From positions 6,165,501-6,229,500 of the forward strand of contig OX463809.1 of the NCBI GenBank assembly GCA_949825045.1: a stretch of DNA of 64,000 bases. Reading direction: 5' to 3'. Below, piece by piece: positions 10,055-18,739 of the stretch (the stretch's first letter is position 1; each line of letters starts with the position of its first letter). The position numbers and the translations under genes are program-made. Below the pieces are notes generated by a model. The model saw only the letters and a list, made by a program, of their open reading frames with translations. It had not been told where the DNA came from and did no database searches. The stretch is from Argyresthia goedartella (lineage: Eukaryota; Arthropoda; Insecta; Lepidoptera; Argyresthiidae).

Positions 10055-11439
10055 ATGGCGAAACGGAAAAATAGTGAGAACATAAGTGAAATCGCTAGGA
10101 AGCTCAGAAAATTGGAAAAGAAGATGAAGAAAAGTAAATCTAGACGTAAAAGGATCATTTCATCGTCATCGGAAGAAGGTTCGCGATCTCCAGAAAAACA
10201 ACAAGGTAACTTTAACCTATACATATGTATATTACGCACCAGGACGCCTGCGGGGCGATCCGAGCGTACTTATTTACAACCAGGTTGGCTTTCGGAGCCC
10301 TCCGCTGTAAACACATTGCGAGCAACCAGATTGGCCTACGGGGCCCTTCGCTGCAGCGCACTAGTATAGCTATAATACAGCTACATGTACCGTTTTTAGT
10401 TGGAGAAGACGAGAGACCGACGAGGGAAGTAATCTCCGACCTTGACTCAATCGTCCTTGACCGAACTACGACGGAAGATCATGAGCCTGGCCCTAGCCTT
10501 TCGACCAGCAATCTAGGCCAACCCAACGGGCATCAAACGCCGGACTCTCGGGCCAATGAAACGAGCGCCTACGCAAACAGCGACGCCGCCGCCGACACAC
10601 AATACCTCGACAGTGACGCGACTGACAATGTCGCGCTGCTGGATGGTGAAGCGCTCGATATCATGGGTGAAGATCCAACAAACATCATTATATATGGCAA
10701 AGACATTCGATCAGAGGTAGCCACCAGGTACGAACATATAGTGACTAATGGCTTGAATAAAGGTATAAGAAGTGACCTCTGCAGTAAGTACCCTATCCCT
10801 GCAAATGCTATGCTCATCGGGGCCTCAACCCTCAACCCCGAGGTCAAGGCCGCTCTGACCGAGCCGGTCATCAAGCGTGATAGACTTATCGAGGCGCGCC
10901 AAAAACGTCTTGCCTCCGCTATCACTTGCCTGGGAGAAGCTGCAACCCGCTTACTAGATAGCAAAGAAAGAGACAACACGCTTTTAAAACTCATAATGGA
11001 CGCGGGCCGCCTCGTATGTGATGCTCAGAACAACGAGTCCGTATCAAGACGAAACCTAGCGCTTTATTCACTCAAGAAGGAGATGCAAGGCAAACTGCTT
11101 AACACTAAAATAGACAAATCTCTATTTGGCGAGCAGTTGTCAGAATCCTTGAAGACTGCAAAGGCTGTTTACAAGTCCGGCACGGATCTTAAAATACAGA
11201 CCAACAACAAAACCACAACACCAGCAAAAAACTGGAAAGGCCAAGCTGCCAATCGCCGGCCCCCGCCGCCCCCGATGACACCGAGGAATCGGGGATACGC
11301 TGAGCCGATGGTGCCAGCGCAGTCGGGAACTCTGCCGCCGCCGCCGCCGCCGCTGCCACCGACGCAGCGCAGCGGGCGCGGGTACTCGTCGAGGCCGCCT
11401 CCGCCGCCGCCGTACAAGCAAGCGCGCAGGCGATACTAG
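10055..11439 (+). CDS. DIRS gag-like ORF1 with a probable intron
   Basis: The structural protein of the element. The ATG at 10055 opens a lysine-rich start (LRKLEKKMKK, then a serine run SSSSEEGS) typical of DIRS ORF1. At 10205 the frame meets a GT-AG segment of 194 bases. Removing 10206-10399 joins exon 1 (phase 1) to the long open frame ending at 11439 and gives about 397 residues. The middle of the protein is helical, and the C-terminus is proline/arginine-rich (PPPPPP runs near 11262-11415, ending QARRRY). Without splicing, a Met at 10225 inside the segment gives a 404-residue frame that lacks the basic start. The proline runs make spurious open frames on the other strand. Confidence 0.75.
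10206..10399 (+). other. Probable spliceosomal intron in DIRS gag
   Basis: Begins AAG|GTAACT and ends CCGTTTTTAG. Removal restores one reading frame across a phase-1 junction. It contains two imperfect tandem units of 46 bases (starting near 10277 and 10323, both CAACCAG-TTGGC-like). The other reading is a 194-base insertion that happens to have GT-AG ends. Confidence 0.55.
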
Positions 11440-12406
11440 ACCCGGTAAGATATGGGGGTAGGCTGGCCCTTTTCTACAATGCATGGGTTACAATTACGAA
11501 CGATCCTCAGATATTATCATGGATAGAAGGCTATAAAATAGTATTTTCTAAACCAGCCATTCAACTGCATAATCCCCCTGTTCGAACATATTCAGAAAGC
11601 GAAAGAAATATATTTTTCAAATCTATAAATAAGAGAGACTAGACTAATTAGACTAATTAGAGACAATAGGGGCGATATCGCCATGCATACCATGCAAATA
11701 CCAATTTATATCAAACATTTTCATGCGACCCAAATCAAACGGCAAGTGGCGGTTTATTTTAAATTTAAAAGAACTGAATAAATCCATTGAAACCTATCAT
11801 TTTAAAATTGAAGACCTTAGAAATGCTCTAAAACTAACATCAAAAAATTGCTACATGTCAACAATCGACCTAAAAGATGCCTATTTTTTCATAAAGATTC
11901 ATCCGGAGAGCAAAAAATACTTTTTATGGGAAGGAAAATTATATGAATTTAATGTCCTGCCGTTTGGTCTGTGCACCGCTCCGTACGTTTTCACTAAAAT
12001 AATGAAGCCCGTAATAAAACTGTTACGGACGGGGGGCTTCATGTCTACCATATATTTAGATGACATACACTTGATTGGTAGGTCCTATCAGGAATGCCAA
12101 GACAACGTCTTAATCACAAAAAAGCTAATATCTTCACTCGGATTTAAAATCAACGATGAGAAAAACAAACTAAGACCTTCAACCAAGTGTACTTTTCTGG
12201 GTTTTACCATCGATTCAGTAAAATTTCAACTAGCTTTGCCAAACGAAAAAAGACAACGCATCAAAAAAGATCTTCTAAAATTCATTAACATTAAACAATG
12301 TAACATAAGAGCATTCGCCCAACTCGTTGGAACCCTGGTCTCCGTGTGCCCAGCAGTCGAATACGAATACTTTATACGAAAGAGTCTGAAAGATGTAAAT
12401 ACCTGA
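11440..12406 (+). pseudogene. DIRS reverse transcriptase
   Basis: RNA-dependent DNA polymerase of the element. A long frame from 11723 carries MRPKSNGKWRFILNLKELN, the substrate-binding TIDLKDAYF (near residues 48-56), LPFGLCTAPYVF, and the catalytic YLDD near residue 111, then FLGFTIDS. The protein begins further upstream: GAISPCIPC near 11670 is in a usable frame, but small tandem GACTAATTA units at about 11640-11662 interrupt the lead-in. The frame ends at 12406 just after CPAVEYEY, where a one-base slip moves the true continuation (LYTKESER) into the next frame. The RT is thus separated from RNase H by a frameshift near 12365-12375. Confidence 0.85.
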
Positions 12407-13464
12407 ATCTAACAAACAACGATCATAATTATGACGTCATCATGAACATACCGGATTCATGCCATAACGATTTTCTTTGGTGGCTAAACGCCGTAGACCA
12501 CTCAGTTCACAGAATTACTGAAGATAATTACTGCTTAGAAATATTTTCTGATAGCTCAACGACTGGGTGGGGCGCGGCCTGTGGGGGTGAAACGGCCAGC
12601 GGCCAGTGGTCTAACGAGGAGCGCAAAAATCACATTAACTATTTAGAGTTGCTTGCAGCATTTATAGCACTAAAGATTTTTGCAACTAGCTACAACAATT
12701 GCCAGATTTTACTCAGAGTAGACAACAAAACTGCAGATACAGCATCAAGAAGTATACATCCAGATATAGAGTGGGAACTGAATGACTCCGCATTCCAATT
12801 AATATGCCAGCAATTTGGAACCCCTGATATAGATTTGTTCGCGAGTCAAATAAATAAAAAATGTGATAAATATGTAGCATGGTACAGAGACCCAGATGCA
12901 ATTGCAATAAACGCATTTACTCTTTGTTGGTCAGAATTCTTCTTTTACTCGTTTCCGCCATTCTCGGTTTTACTAAAATCCATGCGTAAAATAATATCAG
13001 ATAAAGCAACAGGTGTAATAGTCGTCCCCAAGTGGGAAACTCAGCCCTGGTATCCCATATTTAGACGCTTACTCATTAGCGATACAATTTCATTCAGTCC
13101 TTCTGACTATATCATTATTACACATTCCAGTCAGAGCAATATTCAATCGAACCTTACACTGATGGCCGGAGTGCTCTGCGGTCGGCGCTACTGCGTACTG
13201 CGACGCGGCGCACCGGCAGACGCCTTAAATATCATGATCGCTTCACTCGCCGATAACACTATGAAGCAGTATGAAGTCTGCCTGAAACGCTGGTTTGCTT
13301 ACGCTATAGGTAAATCCATCGACCCGTTCGAAGCCTCCATCCCCGCGGTATTATCGTTCCTCACACACTTATACAATTCAGGAAGCCAGTACGGCTCGTT
13401 AAATAGCTACAGGGCTGCATTATCAATGCTGATTGGATCGCATATCTCTAACGACGATTCATAA
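12346..13464 (+). pseudogene. DIRS RNase H, methylase-like segment and recombinase N-terminus
   Basis: The RNase H begins near CLEIFSDSS (first Asp), has the catalytic Glu in NYLELLAA and the next Asp in LLRVDNKTA. It then jumps straight to DTASRS, so about 50 residues normally between these motifs are missing in frame. Next comes GTPDIDLFAS and FPPFSVLLKSMRKIISDKATG, the segment DIRS elements carry after RNase H and often described as DAM-methylase-like. The last 100 residues (SLADNTMKQYEVCLKRW onward) are the N-terminal core-binding domain of the tyrosine recombinase. A TAA at 13462-13464 stops the frame, but the same frame is open again immediately after it. Confidence 0.85.
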
Positions 13465-14139
13465 AAAAGATTTTTTAAGGGGGCCTTCCGCCTTAGACCT
13501 CCCTTACCTAAGTACGATGTCATCTGGGACACGTCCACCGTACTTGATATTCTTGGAACATGGTACCCAAACGAGGAAGCTTCGCTCAAGCATCTTTCAA
13601 AGAAATGCGCATTACTTCTAGCACTTACGACTGCACACCGAGTACAAACATTGTCTAAAATTAATATACAAAATATTACAGTCTCTGATTCACAAATAGA
13701 AATCAAAATAACTGATCTTATCAAGACATCCCGGCTGAGGCAAAAACAACCAATATTATATTTACCATTCTTTACACAAAAACCAGAAATATGCCCAGCA
13801 CTTACGCTCACTTGCTATCTAGATAGAACCAAAAATATTCGGGGTGACAATCAGATTCTTTTCATAAGTCACAGAAAACCTCATGCCAGTGTCGGTAGCC
13901 AAACCATAAGCAGGTGGATCAGGTGCACCCTTGATGAGTGCGGTATCGACGTGTCTAGATTCAGCGCGCACAGCACGCGGCACGCTAGCACGTCGCGCGC
14001 GCGCCACCTCGGCCTGAACGTAGACACGATCCGTAAGACCGCGGGCTGGAGCGGCACGTCTACGACTTTTGCTAGGTTCTACGATAGAACCATTGTCGAT
14101 AACAATAACCAATCCTTAGCCAGACTGATTATAGAGTAA
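13465..14139 (+). pseudogene. DIRS tyrosine recombinase catalytic domain
   Basis: This continues in the same frame as the preceding ORF after a single TAA, and would be read only by readthrough or in an undamaged sister copy. It holds the full catalytic set of the phage-integrase fold: Arg in TAHRVQTL (13639), His-x-x-Arg in HSTRH (13969 and 13978), Trp/His position in AGWSG (14047) and the nucleophile Tyr in FYDR (14080). The enzyme would join the circular cDNA into DNA by strand exchange. The order and spacing fit DIRS recombinases, and no catalytic residue is lost. Confidence 0.88.
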
Positions 14140-14324
14140 ATTACGTAAATTGTAATAAATTAGTTTATAATATCTTATATGTACATTATGTTATATTATC
14201 TGTTGCAGTAAGTAATAATTAATTTGTTATTACTTCATGTTGAATTAAAAACCAAATGATTGATTATCACACCTATGCCTTTGATATTTCCTGTTCACAT
14301 AGTAAGTACGCATACTCTCAAAGT

Positions 14325-14462
14325 CTACACAGTAATAAGGTCTATTTTAGGTTACTTATTTCGAAGACGGAGCATGAGTATAATTAATGATTAAACAAAC
14401 TTACCTGTACGTGAAGTTCTATCATAATTATACGAAGGCTCCGTCTGAAGAAATGAGTAACC
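14325..14462. repeat. DIRS internal complementary region (circle-junction template)
   Basis: 14325-14386 is the reverse complement of the left end (9829 onward, including its private CATGAGTATAATTA version). 14380-14462 is the reverse complement of the right end (14682-14759), including its private extension, with one mismatch seen (AAACAAAC against AAACGAAC). The two ends overlap by about seven bases (ATAATTA) at the junction. This is the structure expected to template closure of a DIRS circle. Confidence 0.85.
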
Positions 14463-14557
14463 ACATCCCGCCCTTCCCGGCCCCAAGCTTCATCGGAAAT
14501 ATCATAGCATAGAGAGGAGCTGAAGCCAAGCAGGGGCTAAGTGAAGACTCCAAACTA

Positions 14558-14759
14558 AATGACGAACGACGGGTGGAGGATCCGGAGGGAAAAGGAAAAA
14601 ATATACTAATACCCTCAAATACAGTGTTGAGTGTGACAGCTGGATGCGCTACTACACAGTAATAAGGTCTATTTTAGGTTACTCATTTCTTCAGACGGAG
14701 CCTTCGTATAATTATGATAGAACTTCACGTACAGGTAAGTTCGTTTAATCATTAATTAT
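14558..14759. repeat. DIRS right inverted terminal repeat with extension
   Basis: 14558-14714 pairs with the left repeat. 14715-14759 is an extension absent from the left end but present, inverted, in the internal complementary region. The last bases, ATTAATTAT, mark the probable element end. Confidence 0.8.
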
Positions 14760-15701
14760 GGGTAGGTAAACCTATTTTCTAAGAAAGACAATAAATCTTC
14801 ACAAGATTCCAATAAAGTTCCGTGAAGTCGTGAAAACCATCAGATTGCACCACCTGTCACTAAAAGATCCTTTTAATTAACGATTAATCATTTTACGAGC
14901 TATTACGTCGTTTCTCAGGTAAGTATATCACTCGATATAACTCCCTAAAAGTTTACACATTTTGAAGCGCATTCTTTGTAATAAAACTGAGCATTTATTA
15001 CCTGAACCCTTGAACCCTTCCAACGAATATTTCCCAAAGTAAGTAGTTAATGTATCAACCCTTCCAGTTTGTACCTATTTTAAATGGATTGGGCACAACC
15101 TTTTCAGATCCACACAGGTATGCCTACATCAAGAAAAATAGTTGACGAGCGCGTTTTTGACAAGCGTAAATGTTTGCTAACTCAACTCTGTGGAATTTTG
15201 AGAGGTTGTCCCTTATCTTCGGCGATTTATTAGATTAAAAAGTAGGCAAGCGAATAAGGCCCACTTGCGTCATTCCGTTAACGTAGCTTAGAGTAATGAC
15301 ATAATTAGTTAAATATGAAATTTGTAGAATGATGAACATATCATAATTACCTAGTTAATTAATTAACGACCACCCACCTTCGGATGGCTTCGATTCTAGG
15401 TATTAGAGCGTTACTCACACAACAACCGGCGCGCTCACGCACACATACACACCGCATAGTGGGGAGAAAACCCGGTCATTCGTTTTTGATTTCTGAAAAT
15501 AATATAAGTGTATTTTTTGTTCACAGATAGGATTTATTCACTGTATTAACTCAAAATTATACACAATCTACATATAAAATGTATTTGTATTTATTTCTTT
15601 AACACACACTTGATTAAAATTTCATTAAGTGGAGCCCCCCTTTTAAGTATAGTAATGCCTGTGCCAGGAGGGCCCGCTCTTCCGAATTTATACACAATAA
15701 T
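14760..15701. other. No gene recognised
   Basis: No open frame with motifs and no clear repeat edges. It is AT-rich with a few GC-richer patches (for example 15365-15475). Confidence 0.4.
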
Positions 15702-16261
15702 TATACTCTATTTCATATACCATGGCCCGATGCACTTGAAGCTTAACAATAGGGCTCATAATGTTTGCCTTTTGTTATCTAATTAGGAGCACTTCAAAAT
15801 GGCACGCGTCGGTCCAACCTGCATGCAACTAAAGCGTGACTAAAACATTTTGGTATATACTTGAAAATAAAAATACGAAATATAAGTTGTTTACGGTATT
15901 TCATAATAATAGCTAACATGAGTTAAATAAAAAAAAATTGTGTCAATAAAATAATAACAATCAGCTTTAAGACTAACTTAATTTAATTACTTTAAAACAT
16001 GTACATTAATTATATAAAATATTTAACAATTTTAAATATTTAAAGGCAAAAATTAATTATATACATTTATTCGCATGACAACTAACATGAAATATTGTTT
16101 ATGTTGATTACTAGGTTAAACGATCAAGATCATTAGGTTGCATGTAAAATACCACGCCGCTAAAGGGTCTGGCCAGGTATCTTTTGTTATCACTAATCCT
16201 ATTGTTAACGCCTAATGACCGTCTCAAGTGCATCGGGCCATGGTACATGAAATGGAGTATA
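15702..16261. mobile_element. Candidate non-autonomous DNA transposon (560 bp, 39 bp inverted ends)
   Basis: The ends 15702-15740 and 16223-16261 are inverted copies with about two mismatches in 39 (sharing ACCATGGCCCGATGCACTTG). A weaker shared TTAACAATAGG lies a little further inside both arms. The interior is AT-rich and non-coding. No target duplication was found, so the superfamily is open. Confidence 0.6.
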
Positions 16262-16539
16262 AGTGGGTATCACATATGTTGGTAATTCGTTCATCATGGT
16301 TCTATAAAAACATGCAAAATTATTATAATAGCCATCGCATTGTTTACATTAGTATTAAACAATGATAGCAATTAATCAATTATAACAATCAATCAATGAT
16401 AACATAATACTATACATTCAATGATTACTAGGTATAAATACATATGAAATATATGTACAGTATATAAATATATTTAATAACAAAATAATAAACTACATAT
16501 AGTATTTATGTACTTGTTCTATTTTCATACTATCCACAT
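16262..16539. other. AT-rich spacer, possibly the 3' end of LINE-A
   Basis: No coding signal. The left (3') edge of LINE-A should lie in or near this stretch, but no tail repeat marks it clearly. Confidence 0.35.
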
Positions 16540-17484
16540 ACTTTAGTTTCCAAGAAGAGCTTCAGTTTCCTCGTACGACTTAGCTATGAGCCATTTTGTT
16601 TCTGCCTTTTTGCATTCATGATTTGTCTTTTCGTATATTTTTATTTGTTTATTTATTAAGTTGTACAAAATAGTGTAGCCCTTTTTGTCAGCTGTCTCTC
16701 GGCAAATTTGGTATTAACAGCGTGTGGTAGACACACCATATAAAACCTCCTCTTTTTAAGTATGTCAGGATCAAATTTAAGGGTTTTATGATTTTTTTGT
16801 ATTACATTAGGAATATATCATTTCCTTACAGACAACTCTTCACAAAGTCTTTAGAGATCAGTAGTCAGAAATCTGCGTGGTTTAAAATGAATAACCTTTA
16901 GGAGTGTTATCTGTGCCCGTTCAATGTCAATCATCTTCCATTTTACTGCCCCTCCCCATATTGGTAAGCAATATGTAATTATTTATTTATATATATATAT
17001 ATGGATCATATCATTTTAGCTGTTGCAATATGTCTCAAATGTTTAAAGAGCCAGACGAGTTTGCGTATTCTGTTTAGGGTAGTTTCAATTTGGATGTGCC
17101 AAGAAAGAAGTTGATCTACATAAATACCGATATATTTTGTATGTGATACCTTTTCAATAGATGGGAATGTTCAGTTCCAGGGACGAGTATGGTTATTACA
17201 TTTGTGTATTTTTAAATTAAAGTTTTTTCCTGGCTATGAAGAGTCATATGGGGTAAAGCAAATATAGTTTGTCTTTGATGTGTTTAGGGTAAGAAGATTA
17301 TTACTCAGCCATTGACCCACTTTAGCAAGTCTTACCTATGTTGTCTCGTGTACACCATTCCAAGTTTTACCAGTAAAGACAATCGCTATATCGTCAGCAT
17401 AAGAGAAAATTTGTCCATTTGTTAGGCCCATGTTATTTATTAAAAATAGCGTAGGGCCCAGGACACTGCCCTGTGATACCCCAT
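16540..17484 (-). pseudogene. LINE-A piece 1: RT palm end and C-terminal domain
   Basis: The 3' part of the oldest LINE in the nest. On the minus strand it starts at GVSQGSVLGPTLFLI (about 17475-17430) and continues with catalytic YADD (about 17405-17394), the LNTSKT block and then YIGIYVDQLLSWH and YCLPIWGGAVKW of the C-terminal domain, in several frames. An AT repeat near 16981-17002 and many stops show age. The right edge ends exactly where the tetranucleotide tail of LINE-B begins, inside the codon run for ITYGVSQG. The preceding half of that run sits at 30322. Confidence 0.85.
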
Positions 17485-18062
17485 AGATAGATAGATAGAT
17501 AGATAAACGTTTATTGCATCAAAGCAGCACACATACAAATTAAAAGTGATACGGAGGTGCAACTATAAAATAACTTAAATGAAAGCAAAGTTATGAAAAA
17601 AAAAAACTCATAACATTATTACTAAAACAATAAAACAAAAAGAAGAATATAGGTCGGTATGTAGGCGCGCTGCATTGACGCGAAAAGGTCAAAGCTCAGT
17701 GTTTATTGCTCGTTAAGAGCAGCACTGGTTTTCAGCCCTCACCTAGGAGACGCAGAGACTCAGCAGTTACATCCGAATGTGAATGTGAATGAAAAGAATA
17801 ATAATAAAAAAGTGTCAGAAATAGATATATACTTACAAGTGTTTAAAGATGTGGAAATAAATAAATACATTGCACATAAATATGTTTCAATACTTTCATG
17901 AGTAGGATAGTAAAAAATATACATGAAGATTAAATAAATAGGTATATAAGTATATTATGCCACGTGAGTAGTGAGTAGCAGAATGGGTATAGTGTGAATA
18001 TGTTTACTAAAATCATAAGATATCTAACTAAAAAATATATGAAAATGGCAGAGGTAGCCCGA
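17485..18062 (-). repeat. LINE-B 3' UTR with tetranucleotide tail
   Basis: On the minus strand the UTR ends AATAAACG, then TTTATC followed by about six CTAT units (17484-17508 on the plus strand read as TAGA repeats). Short-repeat tails of this kind mark LINE 3' ends and place the insertion point. Confidence 0.75.
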
Positions 18063-18736
18063 CTATCCAATGTTGGAAAGAGAAATTCCTAGTTTTTGCT
18101 TTTGAATCAGGTGCGACTTCATATGTGTTTTGAAGGTGTATTTGGAGGTAAGATTTCTTATGGGCGGCGGAATATCATTCCAACATTTGGTAGCTTGGAA
18201 GCGGAAGCTACCTCTAAATGCCACCGTGCGATGAATATGACCTTCAAGAGGTGCTCGAATATCCCTCATGCCATATCTGGGGTGAGATGTTGCCACCTTT
18301 AATTTTAGGTACAGGTACTCAGGTTTTTTAAACTTGATGACATCAAACACTACACTTGAAAGGTGTAAGTGCCTACGCAGTTCCATTTTGAGCATTCCAG
18401 CAGAGTTTAAGTATGGGGTGATATGACTACGAGGTGGTACATCAAAGCAAAACCTACAACAGGCATTTTGTATGCGCTGCACTAAACGCTGAGTCTTCAA
18501 TAGAAGACGCGGACCATAAACTATATCTCCGTAGTTGAGTCGAGATAAAATCAGTGACTCGCACAGAATAATACGTGCCCTTTCGCAGATAAGGTTACGG
18601 ATTTTGTACAAAACCCTTAAACGATACATACAACTCTTCACCAAATTCAAGACGTGAGTTTCAAATCGTAGGTAAGTGTCAAATATGATTCCCAGATTCC
18701 TGGCCTCGTCAACACGCTCTAGAGTCTGGCCATCAA
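18063..18736 (-). pseudogene. LINE-B ORF2, C-terminal domain
   Basis: Continues the ORF2 protein after a frameshift in an A-run near 18756-18762. Its frame is open through ARNLGIIFDTYL, RLRVLYKIRN, LCESLILSRLNYGDIVY and CWNDIPPPIRNL, and ends SLSNIG at 18063. It corresponds to the C-terminal region of L2/CR1-type ORF2 proteins and matches LINE-R. With the single-base slip ignored it would complete an otherwise undamaged ORF2. Confidence 0.85.
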
Positions 18737-18739
18737 GGA

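Larger units (their letters stand above)
9829..14759 (+). mobile_element. DIRS-type tyrosine-recombinase retrotransposon with complete ends
   Basis: About 4.9 kb carrying, in order, an inverted left end, a gag-like ORF, reverse transcriptase, RNase H, a methylase-like segment, a tyrosine recombinase, an internal complementary region and an inverted right end. This gene order and end structure is that of the DIRS order, which integrates a circular cDNA through a tyrosine recombinase and makes no target-site duplication. The coding part has one likely intron, one frameshift, one in-frame stop and a deletion in RNase H, so the copy is defective, but the damage is light. The right end carries about 45 bases that the left end lacks, as described for DIRS-1 of Dictyostelium. 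Confidence 0.9.

Noticed and set aside
11140..11484. Minus-strand Arg/Gly-rich open frames opposite the DIRS gag C-terminus
   Set aside because: They are the antisense of CCG/proline repeats, which contain no stops on the other strand. No independent coding evidence.
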